Source of the DNA: Warburgia ugandensis
Lineage: Eukaryota; Streptophyta; Magnoliopsida; Canellales; Canellaceae
Direction of reading: 5' to 3'
Length of the DNA: 64,000 nt
Assembly: GCA_035236585.1 (NCBI GenBank)
Contig: CP141132.1
Span: forward strand, 20,373,945 to 20,437,944
The notes under the pieces are model-generated. The model searched no databases and was not told where the DNA came from. It was given only the letters and a program-made list of their open reading frames with translations. Within the stretch, counting starts at the first letter, position 1; each line of letters opens with the position of its first letter. Both the position numbers and the translations under genes were made by a program. Below, piece after piece: positions 21,986-36,939 of the stretch.

Positions 21986-23994
21986 TGATGAGTATTCAAT
22001 TTTGTATAATAATACCCAATTACTAGTCCATGTGTTATAAATTATAAGTCATTATTATAGAAATTTTCCAAAATTCATGACACATGCATTCCTAAGATAA
22101 TGATCCAAAAGTTTGAATTTTTGTCAGTTTAGGATCTAATCCAGAGTAATTATGTGACTTGTCAATTTTTTCTATTGTAGCAATTGAAAGGATGGTCCAA
22201 CAGTCATGATCACTTTAGATGAGAATTGATTGTCCAGATCAACTCAAAAAGCTAGGACCCCATTTTCCATCAATTCAAAGATCAAACAAGGGTGAAGATC
22301 ATTCTAAGGTAAGCAGATGACTCATAGAAGCAATTGGAAGAACCAAAGGGGACTAGAATGGGCCTATACAAAATTCATGCAATTTGACCATATTTGTGTG
22401 ATAATTGGAGCCATGCAAGCCACCTAACTCACATGATCCATTCAAGCCATGCAGCCAAGGATTCAAGCTACTTAAGCCACTAAGTAAGAAGCCATCAAAG
22501 TGAGTTATCAAGCCATCTTAGCTTTGCCACATGGAACCATACAATTGGAGGGGAAGAATTCAACTATCCCCATGCTAAAATTGTGATTTTCAAGATGATT
22601 ATTAGAAGGAAATATGGTGATTATATCAACGGAAGATATGCATGCTAAGTGGACCAATAGAAGAAGAGACCTAAGACCTTTCTACTTTGCCTCTCTTTCA
22701 ATATCTTTTCTACATTCTATTTTTCTTTCTCTCTCTATACCTCCCATCTTGGAACACTTAAGGAGGAGATTTCCACACAGCTTCCTTCCTAGATCTCCCC
22801 TTCCACTCACTTTCCTAATACTCCCACACCATTCTCCTTCAAAACCCCTCAATGTCCCATTTCCTAAGTCCATCCACTATTTTCTTCTTTCTTAGTTTCT
22901 CTTCTCAATCCAACTTCCAAAACCTATCTCAATCATGTCTTATCTTCTTTCCAATTCTTATCTTTTCTTTCCCTTCTCCTTAGGACCTTTTTAGAAAGTG
23001 TAAAACCATATAAAAACACTCACGGCTTCCACACAAAAGGCCTAAGAGAATTCCATGCCTCGTCATTGGGGGTGATTCTCCACATTAAAATCCCAGCCCC
23101 TCTCCCCGTCTTTTTCACAATCCTTCAACACACCAAAGCTAATCCTTATACCTTCTTCCTCTTAGGTTTCAATGCATCTTCAAGGCAAGTTTCACTTTTG
23201 CTTCTTCCTTTGCATGTTTTGTCCCTTGGTTTTATGCGCACTTTTTGTTTGGTTTTTCCTTATTATTTTACTATCAGTTTGAGCTTTAGATCCTTGCATC
23301 TTAAGGCTATTAGTCTCTTACAGTAACAGCCAAGATATGGTAACCTTAAGATCAAGTTTGTTGTCCTTTGAATTCCTTACTTATTTGCTTTTACTTTGTT
23401 GCTTGTTCTTCTTTGTTTCCCTTTTGTTTTGGCTCCCATCTTACTTTGTTTCGCCATTAGTTCTATGTTCTTGTTAGTTCACATCCATCATACATAGATG
23501 TCACTAATTCTGAAAGTTTGGAGCAATTTATGTTATTTTCATGTTTTGGGGTTATGCAAACTTTCCCTAGCCCATGTGCCCTATTCTTGTAAATTGTTAC
23601 ATTCAATAAAAGGTTTTGTTTCATGCACGCTTCTCTCTATTGTAGTTTAGTTTGATTTGGGTTATTTATCATGCTTGGTTAGATTTTTAGATGTTAGGTT
23701 CATTGATTATGTTAGTTGAATCATTAGATTTAAATTCCAAGTCATTCATGTTTTGCATAAGTTCTTTATTGAATGCACGTTAGTCTCCTTTAGTTTAGGT
23801 GTAAGTTTATGCATGTTTAATTTTGTAAGTGTTTTAAATTCCTCGATTAATTCAACATGTATTTTGCTAGGATAGTTCATCTAAATCAAGATCCAATTGC
23901 CTAAAAAATCTATGAGTTCCTCATGGGATCAACCTCACTCACATATATTTACTACTTTGATTTGTGCACTTGTGAGTAACTTTTAAAACATACA
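21986..23994 (+). mobile_element. LTR, family G copy 2
   Basis: It starts TGATGAGTATTCAATTTTG and ends near AAAACATACA, and aligns with 465-2636. TATA-like TATAAAAA lies at 23009 and the terminal 'tactactttgatttgtgcac' near 23950. The open frames at 22614-22895 and 23066-23326 lie inside and lack protein character. On its left is unassigned sequence and on its right an integrase end in minus orientation. I cannot tell whether it is a solo LTR or the 3' LTR of H; there is no polypurine tract before it and no matching target duplication (gtctt/ccaac). Confidence 0.65.
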
Positions 23995-24009
23995 CCAACC
24001 TTTTATGTT

Positions 24010-25101
24010 TTCCACTTTCTTTTCTTCTTTTGGAATTTAGGAATCTAAGGAAAAGGAAGAAAGTCTTATGCCCTTCTATGGTAGTCAAAGTTAATTCCAA
24101 TTCCTAAAGCATGGTTGATAAACAATTTGGATGTGTGGCATGTTGGATTAACCAGAAGTGAAAAGCTTGGTTGTAGATTAGTGTACTTTGGGTTAAATAT
24201 AAGTATATAAGCCCTTGTTGAGTGAGGACTCAACTTTACCTTCAACCCAAACCTCATGACTCCCTTGGTTGGAAAAACCCTCGGAAATGTGTGGTTACCA
24301 ATCTTGAACTCTAGATCTTTGCATCTCTTGTTGACATAACTTTTTGCCCTACTCTAAGCTATAAGGAGTCCCTCAGTAATCAGGCCCACCTTATTGGCAC
24401 ATTGTTGCACCAACTCAGATAGGATAATCCTATTCTCACCAACCTCATTCCAACATGGTAGGAGTTCCTATATAGTACTTCATATGGAGTCATACCGCTG
24501 CTCAAATGAAAACTCTTATTCTAGGAAAATTCAACCAAGGTTAGACTTTTGTTCCAGTTTTCCTCCAAATCAATTGCACATGCTCTCAACATATCATCTA
24601 CAATATGGATCATTCTCTTATATTGACCAATTGTCTAAGGATGAAAGGTAGTGCTGTAACTTAGTAACAATCCTGACGACTCCTTTACTCTCCTTTAGAC
24701 CTAAGAAGTGAACCATCTCTATAGAAGGTGATTATAACTAGTATCCTATGCAAACTTAAAATCTCCTAAATATACAACCAAGCCAAGATATTTGTAGGTT
24801 GATTCTATTGGATTAGAAGAAAATGCACCAACTTTGTCAATCAATCTACTATCACCCAAATCATATCATGTCCACTTGATGTCCTAAGTAAGCTCACTAT
24901 GAAGTCCATAGTGATGTGGTCCTAGATCCACTTAGGAAGCTTAAGGTGCTATTACATTCCTTTCGACCTTTGATGATTGACCTTAACCTACTGACATGTA
25001 AGACAACTCTCAATATATTCCCTTACATATTTTCTCATGCCATTCCACCAAAACTATCTCTTTGAGACCTAGCACATCTTTGTTTTACTTGGATGAATAG
25101 T
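24010..25101 (-). pseudogene. Integrase remnant of a chromovirus-like gypsy element (element I)
   Basis: The minus strand from 25101 leftward reads: SIHPSKTKMC; the zinc-binding part ending CLTCQ (near 24990); KLPKW then HITMDFIVSL (first catalytic Asp); SGHDMIWVIVD; FYRDGS in place of the usual SDRDGRF; a stretch aligned with the second catalytic region; SSGMTPYEVLYR (near 24470); and near 24257 a C-terminal FGLKVKLSPH resembling the GKLSPRFIGP motif of Tekay/Del integrases. Many stops and frameshifts show long decay. Integrase inserts element DNA into the chromosome. The matching RT and RNase H lie at 59548-61179, separated by element A. Confidence 0.8.
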
Positions 25102-25577
25102 TGTTGAGTATTCAATGTTATACTAAAAACCATAACTTCTGCATTTCTTTAATATATTTGATCATCCATTTTCACATTTGTAGGATAAGTTTTGTATTGA
25201 AACCCCTATTTTTCATTCACCCATAATTTGGTGTATTTTCAAGGTTAGATAGTTATTCGAAGGTATGCATGTGTTAAACCATATTTTATTACACTAATAA
25301 CAATTTTTATATGTTTTGTAGGTTGAATATTTGAGGACAATTGGTGAGATCAAGCCAATCAACGTTCTAGATCACTGATTAAGTTTGGATTGAAGAGGAT
25401 GGCTCAGATCAATCTAGAACTAGATCAAATCCAGAAGTAGTGGGTTAGGTCTCAACATTTCCCAAGTACATAAGGTGTATGTGTCAATTTCATTACAAAC
25501 ACCTTACATTACAAAATTCACTCAAGCCTTCATTTTAAGACATGCAACATTGCACCTAGATGTATCTTACCCTCTAT
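25102..25577 (+). repeat. 5' LTR of element A, first part
   Basis: It aligns with 42949-43380 (shared 'tgatcatccattttcacatt', 'ttaggttttaacatttccc'-type text and 'acataaggtgtatgtgtcaa'-type text). It stops in a CT-rich site where element B entered and continues at 35708. Confidence 0.75.
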
Positions 25578-26011
25578 TGTTGTTTTCTGCAAGTGCATGT
25601 GCCATTGTGGTATAGCTAATGCAAGTACGGGGCGATCCCAAAAGGATGTGCTTTAAGAATTTGAAGTTTTTAATAGAATTTAATTATTTAAAAATTTAAA
25701 TTAATTAACATAAAGAAATCAAACTTTATATTTGGTTTAACAGTGAAATTACAAAGGTTTAATCTATAGAAAATAGAAATTTAATTAAAAAATTAAGAAA
25801 ATTCCACTTCCCCATACTTCTTATCTTCAAATTATATGGATATGGTCTCCTAAATCATGATCAACCTTCATCAATATGTTTCTAGAATTTTTTATTAATT
25901 ATCCATCGGAGGGATTAAGCAGATTCCAAAAATTCTAAGAGATCTGGGCTAAATAAGAATTTTGAGATTTAACAGCTCATATCTAATTTTAGATTCTTAG
26001 ATTAAAGCTCA

Positions 26012-27161
26012 TGTAATGACCCCAAATTTTGTAATATTAAAAGCCCATAAAAAGTTTAGTTTTAAAGATAAGGGCATTTTGGTCATTTCACTAGTCTCCT
26101 TGACTAAACCCAGGAATTTGGTCCTAAAAGTAGTTCCATTAGATGCGTCTCGGAAAAAGGAATCCAATGAGACCAAAATCACCCAAAACGGAGTTAAAAT
26201 GAGCAAGATATGGCCCTTTGAAGTTCAGGGGCAAAATTGTAAATTTTACAAAAAACGACTTAACTTGAAAAACACAGGTGCCCGTTTTGATACGGGCACC
26301 CCATCGGCTTCAAGCTCCTAAAGGCTTCTGGAACGATGGTGTTTCAAGGAGAAACCACCGCCATTCTGGAGGTTTCCCCACCGCCATTCAAAGGCGGTTA
26401 GAACCCCTCTAGAACCCTCTTTAAAAGCCCTATAAATAGAGCTCTTGGGTGCCTCTAATGGCAGCCCAAAACCTTGGAGAAAACCCATCGTGGAGCAGTG
26501 ACCAAGAGGAGAAAACGTAGAGAGAAAACCACCCACGAAGCAGGTATGCCCAAAAACTCCCCAAACCCATCTCACCCATAGTCTTAGGCTCAATTCCCCT
26601 AAGTTTTTGCATGAAAAACCATGCAAAACGGAGCCTGGGAGCGCCACCAAGGACCCTGGGACATCCCCAGGGCCGCACTGGTTCGACAGGGTCAAACCAG
26701 GGTGACCTGAGGATGACCCAGGTCACTAACGGGCGGGACGATCCAATAGGAAAGTCCCACGTCGACGCAGGTCGACGCCTGTTTGAAAAACCAAACGGGC
26801 GCGTCCAGGGACATCTATGTTAGTGCTATGAGCAAGTGAATCCAAAAGGAAACAAATACACATGTAAGTAAACTCTCAACCCTTTGGACATGTGTTTGTA
26901 CTTAGTTACAGTTGGGCTGTGCATTGTGACTGGAAAGACCTGGGGAAAAACATTTATGATTTCTGAAGTTTTTCCAAAAACTACCTTAGTTGTTGTAAAA
27001 GCAAATGACACTCGGGGTTTTCAAAAATGAGTTTAAAACTAAAGGTTTTCCGCTGCATTGCATGGTTTTTTATAAAATGGTTTTCAAATAGGGATGCATC
27101 CCGCCTTAGGAAATTAGACATTGCATTTAAAAAAATGCATGAGAAAACTCGGGTCGTGACA
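26012..27161 (+). mobile_element. Solo LTR, chromovirus-like, short and CpG-rich
   Basis: It starts TGTAATGACCCC and ends GGGTCGTGACA, with target duplication gctca (26007-26011) and gatca (27162-27166), one base apart. The uninterrupted sister site is in the other B LTR at about 34125. TATA box lies at 26431-26438. The part 26630-26810 is GC-rich and keeps many CpGs, unlike its surroundings, which suggests a more recent insertion. It is related to 40432-42857 but about 1.3 kb shorter. The open frames at 26016-26321, 26318-26726 and 26611-26823 are LTR readings. Confidence 0.9.
26431..26438 (+). promoter_or_regulatory. TATA box of the solo LTR at 26012
   Basis: TATAAATA lies within 'gccctataaatagagctctt', about 420 bp from the LTR start. 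The sister LTR carries the same box on the minus strand at 42404-42411. Confidence 0.75.
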
Positions 27162-28739
27162 GATCAAGAATAGTAAAAGTACTTTAAATTGTCCTGTAAC
27201 CCAGATCTAAAATTTAATTGAAAATTGAAATTGAAAAGGATGAGACATTGAAGATCTCCTAAAACTAACCCAGAACCATTGATTCAACTAAACACAGATA
27301 GATAAAATAGTTGCTAGATTAAGTGAGAATAATGTAAAACATAGATAACAAAATGCATATAAGGACAAAAAATGTAAATAGAATTTTTCTATTAAGGGCA
27401 AAAAGGGAATTTTGCTAAAAGTTCCTTAAACTTCCTGTAAATAGAAAACTCAAACCAAACACCGGAGGAGATGACTTTGCTAGAGATGCCGGAGGAGATG
27501 AGGGTGCTGGCCTGAGTAGAGACGATGCCTAGTGCAGTGGGAGTAGAACCAGAGGGAGAGGTAGATAAGGGCTGGTCGGATGTGTTCGAGAGAAGGGGCC
27601 ACTGGCGTCGTGCAGTGAAAAATAGAGGTGTTCTCCAGTCTGGCCCGTGGAAGAGATCTGGGCATCATCCATGACCATGTTGGGCTATACCAACGACTTC
27701 TTGGAGTAGAGAAAACTAGAGCAGATGAGGCATGGTGCTAGAACAAGGAAGGTGCAGTGAAGGGTGGAACTCGGTTTCCTATTGGAAATTGAGAATGGAA
27801 AAGAAAACAGCCTAGGGTGTCATCTAGTTTCTAGACATCGTCTAGCAAATGCATCCTGGAGCTGGTGATAGAGATTGGGCTGACCTAGGCAACAGATGAT
27901 GATAGAGGCTACTTTAGAGAGAGAAAGAGAACAGGGGCAGCCCATGGTGATCTAGGCTGTCCGTGCTAGAGTAAGGGATTGGATCTGATCAGCCAGTGAA
28001 GAGCACAAGATGGGAAGAAGGATGGGCTGTGGGTGACAATGGGACTTAAGCAATAATGGTGAAGGGATGTTGGCATGGTGCGATGATGCAGTGAATCAAA
28101 ATTGAAAGAAATATGTGAGGAGCAACACTGAAGTAGGAGATGGAGATTACTGTGAACACAATTCAACAGAACTAAAAAACTAAATAGAAGGAGACAATCA
28201 AAGGAAACTAAGCAAAGCTAAAAAACTCTCCCCAAACTCCGACGGTTTTCCTCTTTATACAACTTTTCCCCCTTCCTAATTCTCCTCCCCCTCTTTCCTT
28301 ATCCTCTAGTAGTTGGTCTCCTCTTAGGAACATTCTCTTACTTGCAAATTTCATTCATAATCTCTTCTTCTTTTAGGAACCCTTCATCCTTTGCCTTGTT
28401 GATCTTCAAGATGATCTACACCGTTGAAATTCAATCTAATCCATCCATGCCTCTTTTGATCAATCTACATTGTTGAATATCGATCTGAGCCATCCAACCC
28501 TCCTTTAGTTGATTTGCAAGACCAAAGACTAGATTATAGCCATCTAAATTATACATTAAGCATTTGATTAGCTCAAATGATCATCTAACTGTTAATTTTA
28601 ACAATTTATGGTTGGATGGTCAATTTGAGCTATATTTTATATTTTATTCAAAATTTACCAAATTAATGAGTTGGATAGTCTAATTAAATGCTAAACTAGG
28701 GGCTTTTGGCCAAAATTACACACAAAACACACCCTCCAA

Positions 28740-30468
28740 CCAACATTTTGCTAATCCCTAGCAAAACATGCAGAAAACTATTTTACAAAAAATGGTGCAA
28801 TGTGCCACTTTCGTAGGTACTCATGATTGTATTTAGCCCATGCAACAAGTCCTTGAACCCCTAGGTTACTCTTAATGGACAAGTTAGGCCTCATGAGGGT
28901 TTGTAGTAAATATACTCACAAAATTCAATAAGGCTGACTCTCCTATTTTATCTCAAAGAATCCTCATTCATTAGCATTTACTAATTTTTCACAACTTAAT
29001 GAAGAGGATTTAACAATTTTATACATTATACACATATTAAAGACATTTTTTTGAGTTATTTCTAGGAGTGTGTGTGTGTGTGTGTACAGCCACATAAATC
29101 TTAACTTCTAACTGGATTCGCTTAAATTCCATTGGAAATATGTCTTGACCTCAAATACTCACAGTTATATGCTCAGAAATGAAACTCTCAGATAAGGGGT
29201 TTAAACATATTTCTCTCATTATGTGACCGAATCCAACAAGCTAATGGTTCACATAATTCTTTTAAATACTCATAAGACAAAGGAAAGTGATCCCTAAAAG
29301 CAGATGTTATCACTAAGAATATTAGGGGTAGTTTACCTTAATTCCTTCTTTTTACCTCCTCTTTAAGGCTATATTCCACCTAAGATCAATAGGTCTTTAA
29401 CTAGGATGAAATGTAGGCTTAGGACAGGTTCTAAAAACAAGGGTAAAAGGATTTCAAAGATTCAAAATTAAGTAGAGGTCTTCAATGAATATCTGTTAGG
29501 ACAACTTTTCCTTTGGGTTTGTACTTGAAGTGAATCTCTCTTTTAGATTTTGGTGTTTTTCTTTCAATTTCAATCTTCTTCTTTTTCACTTCTTTTTCTT
29601 TGGCTTCTTTGGAAGAAAAACTACTCATTTTTCTCACTTCTTTGAATTTTTGTCCTATTTTTCAACTTTTTCTACTAACTCTACTCATTTTGAAGATGGG
29701 TAGTGGTTATTTATTTTATTGGGTTGTTCTGGTTTAAGGTGAGTGGGGTTAAGAAAGAAAAAGGCTTACTAATAGGCTCAAAATGGCTAACTAGTGGTAT
29801 AATATACAGGGTAGGTTTTATGTCTCCAGGTTGAGCAAGGATGGCCTATACCATTTCCTAAGTTTCCTAAAGCCTATCAGATTCAATAAGTTTTTTAGAA
29901 TTAAAGTTATTACTCCTATTTATTCTTGATGTTTAACCAAAACAAGGATAACAGGATCACGCTAAATTATGTATGATGAAGAAATTGTGGAATTACTTAT
30001 AACTCTCTGAAAGAAGATAGTCTCTAAACTCATTGGATTATAGGTCTCCACTAATTTTCCTCGGGGTCTCTAAGTCATACCTCTTTATTAGTCTTAACTA
30101 TGTGCTGTGTGTAAATGGTTTTCAAGAATTAACTTTCATAAAATGCTTCAACACATGAATAATATACAAAACTAATCATATGCATTCCCATTAAGAGGTG
30201 AAAATAATAGAAGCACTAAATTTTGAACATCCAGTTCTCATCACAATAAGGGAACTCTACCTTTAAAAAAACAAAAAATTATTTTTTTTTTTCAAAAGAC
30301 TCAAGAAAATTCAAAATTCCTATATGCATCTACACCTCCCAACCGGAATGAAACATTGTCCTCAATGTTTGGAAAGCAGAGGATCCTATATGGAAGTTGA
30401 GTGATGTAGACTTTAAACTCCTGAGTTTCCTCCCAGTAGGCGTTAAGTTTAACGTCTTCAGCCAGATG
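28740..30468 (-). other. 3' untranslated region of element B
   Basis: Non-coding on both strands. The minus strand aligns with 9820-11557 of C. It includes the conserved 'tgggaggaaactcaggag' and 'attgaggacaatgtttcatt' blocks just after the protease frame, a GT run at 29068-29084, and at its end the hairpin arms TTTTGCTA and TAGCAAAA (28766-28746, loop GGGAT) followed by 'tgttggttggagggtg' as polypurine tract. Confidence 0.7.
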
Positions 30469-31265
30469 TTAACAATTAATTTGACAATGTGTAAGATAGG
30501 CCCCTAGTGGATCAAAGTTTGACAATGGTGGAAAAACTTCTGGAATTAAATCTTCAATCATATGGCAAGAGTCATCAAGATATAATTGGTGATGGTTGGC
30601 GTTAAAGACATTGAGCTCAAGTTTCATATTGCCAAAGGATAGTTGTAATACACCATTTCTACAATTTATGATTGCATTGGATGTCGCTAAGAATGGATGT
30701 CCAAGAATCACGGGGATCTGACTAGTGGGGTTTGCTACAGGTTGGGTATCTAGGACAATGAAATCAATAGAAAAATAAAACTAGTCGACCTATATTAATA
30801 CATCCTCAACCATACCTAATGATATCTTGACAGATCTATTAGCTAATTGCAGTGTGGTAGTGGTTGGCTTAAGATCACCAAGCCCTAGTTGCTCATAGAC
30901 AGAATATGGCAACAGATTAACATTAGCCCCTAAGTCAAGTAATTGCCTACCTATGACATGATTTCCAATGATGCAAGAAATTGTAGGACATCCTGGATCG
31001 CTAAATTTTGGTCGGGTCTTGTGTTGAATTAAAGAGCATAGCTGCTCGGTGAGGAATGGTTTCTTTTGCACATTAAGCTTTCTCTTTGTAATGCAGAGCT
31101 CTTTAAGAATTTTGACATAAGAAGGAATATCCTTGATAGCATTGAGTAATGAAATATTGATTTGTACATGTTTAACACTTCAATTATCTCTTTAAAGTTT
31201 TTTCCTTTCTTAACCTTGTTGAGTAATTGGGGAAAAGGGGCTTTAAGTACATAGAGTGCCTCCAC
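30469..31265 (-). pseudogene. Retropepsin of element B with upstream linker
   Basis: The minus strand reads a pre-protease linker (31265-31080: LKAPFPQLLNKVKKG, FKEIIEVL, then a frameshift), KKPFLTEQLCSLIQHKTRPKF, DPGCPTISCIIGNHVIG and the active-site stretch LLDLGANVNLLPYSVYEQLGL (about 30970-30900; DLGA is normal for Athila/Tat). KPTTTTLQLANRSVKI and VEDVLI follow. After one stop, VILGHPFLATSNAIINCRNG (30720-30660) and QLSFGNMKLELNVFNA close the domain. It then runs into an acidic tail with FDPLGAYLTH, the start of the linker seen in H, and stops at 30469. It is the best preserved protease of the window, but a frameshift and a stop break it. Confidence 0.82.
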
Positions 31266-32440
31266 TTTAGGTTCTACAAGGTTTTTCTATCTTTTCTCTT
31301 TTTCTTGTGTTGTATTTGCCTCTTTCTCCTTTGTAGTTTCCTTCGCTTGCCCTTCTTTATTATTGATCTGACAACCACTCCTAAGGGTGGTTATGGACTT
31401 GGTATGCTCATGAGGGTTAGGGTTTTGAGAACTTGACTCTATCTTAGGTTGTAGGTCTCAGAATATGGGTTGTCATTAGGTTGGCGATATGCATTCAATG
31501 CATTCACTTGGTCTATAAGATATTCAAGGAATACATTATTGGATGGATAAGCTGAAGTCAAATGGGCTGGACTAAAACAAGTAGCACATACCTCTTGTGG
31601 AGGTTTTTGGGATAAGGTAGCAACTATGAAAGATTGAAACATAGTTTCAATCTTTTCCATTCTTCCACCTAATTTTTCAATGACAGAGTTAAGCTTATAG
31701 GACAGATTAGTATGCACTCATATCTCATAGATACCTCCTTTCTTAGTGGGCTAGTTAGTTCTTTCTATCCTATTTGAATAATCCCATTACTGAGAATTAT
31801 CTGTCACAGTCAAAAAGAATTCCCATGCCTCACTTTCATCCTTTAACATGAGGGTCCCTCCACTCGCTACATCTATCATTTGTCAATTTTGATGTGACAA
31901 TGCCTCATAGAAGTATTTCACTTGCTGCCATTTCTCAAATCCATGATGAGGACATTTCTGTAGCAGTTCATTCCACCGTTCCCAACATTCGTAATATTGC
32001 TCATCATCCCTTTGTTGGAAATTTATAATTTCAAGACACAGGGCATTTGTGTTTGTGAACAGGGAAGAACTTGTGCAAAAACGTTTTAGACAATTGGTCC
32101 CATGTATGTGTAGAACCTACCTCTAAGGAGTTAAGCCATGACTTGGCTTTGTCCTTAAGTGAGAATGAGAATAGCCTAAGCCTAATCAAATTATCCAAAA
32201 AAATTTAGAACCTAAATATGGCACAAATATTAAGGAACTCCTTGATATGTAGTTAGGGGTCTTCTTGGTCTCGACCTTAAAAGGTAGGGAGTAATTGCAT
32301 GACTCTTGACTTTAACTCAAAGTGGTCAGAATTTGTGGGAGGTAAAGCTATGTAGGATGGAGTATTGAGTTGGAGAGGCGCATAGAAATCTCTAATTGTT
32401 TTGTGCTCAATCTATATTGGCAGTTCAGCCATGGGGATTG
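31266..32440 (-). pseudogene. gag remnant of element B
   Basis: The minus strand begins near 32436 with MAELPI and continues RDFYAPLQLNTPSY and FELKSRVMQLLPTF. The Retrotrans_gag core follows: HIKEFLNICAIFRF, IRLRLFSFSLKDKAKSWLNSL (about 32200-32120), TWDQLSKTFLHKFFP, DDEQYYECWERWNELLQKCPHHGF and VKYFYEALSHQN (about 31920). A coiled stretch (KLNSVIEKLGGRMEKIETMF, 31690-31630) precedes a damaged zinc knuckle CATCFSPAHLTSAYP (31580-31535), in which the last Cys is Tyr. Stops and at least one frameshift break it. Gag builds the particle and binds element RNA. Confidence 0.8.
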
Positions 32441-32734
32441 GAACTAAGTCTCTTTCCCCTTGATGCTAGACACATTGAATCTCTAAGTCTAAAGGTAGTA
32501 GCTCTATGATCTGAGATCTATGCCCTTGCATAAACTAGTCCTAATCTAAAATGTCCTAATCTAAATGCTAACTCTAACTTTACATTATGCAAGCAAAAGG
32601 CACAGTCAAACAACCCTTAGACTAATTAGCAATATTTTGATTTTTTTGAATTTGGGTGGGGATAATGCTTTTAATTAGACTAACCTAGCACTGCTCCTCT
32701 TCTTTAGATTTGACTATTCCGTAACAATTAGGTT

Positions 32735-32960
32735 CTACGCAAGGTAGTTAATATAATCCTCATGTAAGGAGGTATTTAGACCTCACAAATGTCAACAGAT
32801 GGTGTGGAAAAATCATTTGGATTTTAAGACACCCACTATAACCACAATGCTCAAAAGCTACTAGAATGACAATAGATCATGTCTTAGCAAGTGGGTCCTC
32901 CAAGCATGTGATGGCTCTATAGGTCTCTTGTAATTGATTTTAGATTGATTTGAATGGTAG
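32735..32960 (-). repeat. Shared leader/LTR module, copy in element B
   Basis: On the minus strand the order is ATCAATTACAAGAGACCTATAG, GTCATTCTAGTAG, TTTGAGCATTGTGGTTA, CATTTGTGAGGTCTAAATACC and CCTTACATGAGGATT. It aligns with 7738-7975 of C and 46999-47225 of E. The TCTAATAGAGCCTC part is worn here. It lies between the primer site and gag, as in C. Confidence 0.75.
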
Positions 32961-33654
32961 GGTTGTGTGATTGAGGTGATTATCCTAGGTGGGCCAAGGA
33001 GTGGTGATGAAATCCACCCTTGATCTTGTAGTGGTAGGGTGCCCTTACTAATTAAATTTCACACTTTATGGCAGTTTGATCAGCATATATGTCACCTTGA
33101 AGCATTAAAGTGCCCTAAGAATGCAATTAAAATAGTAAACTAATGCAAAACTCTAAAAAAGTAACAGTTATCAAATATGCCTTCTATATGCACTTATACT
33201 GCCAAACAATGCAAATGCAAACCCTAATCTAAGAATTAAAAAGGAGTGAGGAAAACTTACAGTGACTTTTTTGATGAAGATCAAGTGTGGGCCACCTTAT
33301 CCCACACTTACCTATATTATAAAACCTTTAAAAATTAAAATGAAAATTGCAAATTACTAAGGGGCCTCACTACAAGATTCAATCAAAAGAAAAAAGGAAG
33401 TTCTAATATAGAAAAGTAGGGAAATTTCTATTTTGATGTAGATCCACTTGTCAACTTCCTCCACTTTCCTGTTTCCCTGAAAAGAAAATTAAAAATAAGT
33501 GCCAAATTCAGGAAACAAGGTGAATATGCACTACAAAAATTGAAAAATACACGTAGAAATTCCTAAAATGCTAAAAATATTCGATGCCTAAATTTTTTTA
33601 TTTTTCTAGATTTTTGAATTTTTGAATTAAATTTTATAAAAACTCCGTTGCGAG
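32961..33654 (-). other. Proximal leader of element B
   Basis: AT-rich non-coding sequence between the primer site and the shared module. It contains 'gatcaagggtggatttcatc' on the minus strand near 33030, as in C and A. No gene is seen. Confidence 0.6.
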
Positions 33655-33672
33655 TCCTCGAAAATGGTGCCA
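33655..33672 (-). other. Primer binding site of element B, tRNA-Asp type
   Basis: The minus strand TGGCACCATTTTCGAGGA, after a T-run next to the LTR end, matches the tRNA-Asp site TGGCGCCGTTGCCGGGGA at 13 of 18 positions. It primes minus-strand DNA synthesis. Confidence 0.75.
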
Positions 33673-33679
33673 AAAAACT

Positions 33680-36247
<2,568 letters not shown>

Positions 36248-36939
36248 AGGACGACCTATACAAGCCCACAAGCTCATTGGAAGACCCAACAAGATCAAGG
36301 GTAGATTTTATTATCACCTCTTAGCCCACCTAGTTTAATCAACTATCACGCACCCTAGCCTTCCACATTTAATTTAAGATCAATTAGAAGAGACCAATAG
36401 AAGCCCACAAGTTCATAGGATCCTCTTGAACGAGGTGAGCTATCGTCACCCTAATGGCCCTACACTAAATCACTATATTGGTTTTTAAATGATTAACTCT
36501 GACAACACATTCTATGACCCAAATTATCTATGATGAAATGAAGAGGATGTGAAGCAGCTGATTTATTTGGGATCTAACTAGGAAGCAATAGAACAAGTTT
36601 GAAAGAGAGGAACTGTCTAGATTAGAAAAATCTAAAAGTTAATCCCCTTGTAGAAATTCAAGATAATCAAAACATCTTTCAACTTGTTAGCAATGGGTTT
36701 GTTGATTGTGTCTTTAGTTGTGCATCATTAGAAGTAGGTCACATCAATTAGTCTTTGTTTCCATTGCTTTAAAAAAAAGAAAGAAAAAAAAAAAGAATGC
36801 TTTTTTGTTATACGCAAATGCAAATCCACGATGAAACTAGAAGGTTAGTCAAAGTAAGATAGCATAACATGCAATGTGATTAGTTTCACTTAATGACTAA
36901 ATTACACACTGTTCAAAGGGTAACCCACATGCCAACATT
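36248..36939 (+). other. Leader remnant of element A
   Basis: Non-coding. 'agatcaagggtagatttta' near 36293 and 'gatcaattagaagagacc', 'gtcaccctaatgg' (36375-36480) match the leaders of C and B, including a worn copy of the shared module. 'ctaactaggaagcaatagaac' and 'gtagaaattcaag' continue the match to C (7950-8030). Confidence 0.6.

Larger units (their letters stand above)
25578..28739 (-). repeat. 3' LTR of element B, interrupted by a solo LTR
   Basis: Without the insert (26012-27161 plus one 5-bp duplication) it is about 2.0 kb, the same as the 5' copy at 33680-35707. The minus strand starts TGTTTTGTGTGTAATTTTGG and ends GAAAACAACA. The stretch at 27475-28170, rich in GAGG and GGTG, reads as several short open frames on both strands but is LTR sequence repeated at 34440-35130. 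Confidence 0.85.

Noticed and set aside
21331..21988. Phe/Leu-rich 'membrane protein' frames
   Set aside because: Produced by A-rich and CT-rich runs; no start context, no conservation.
22614..23326. Open frames of 93 and 86 codons
   Set aside because: Within the family-G LTR; not kept in the other copy.
26318..26823. Three overlapping open frames of 70-125 codons in GC-rich DNA
   Set aside because: Inside the solo LTR 26012-27161; open mainly because GC-rich text has few stops.
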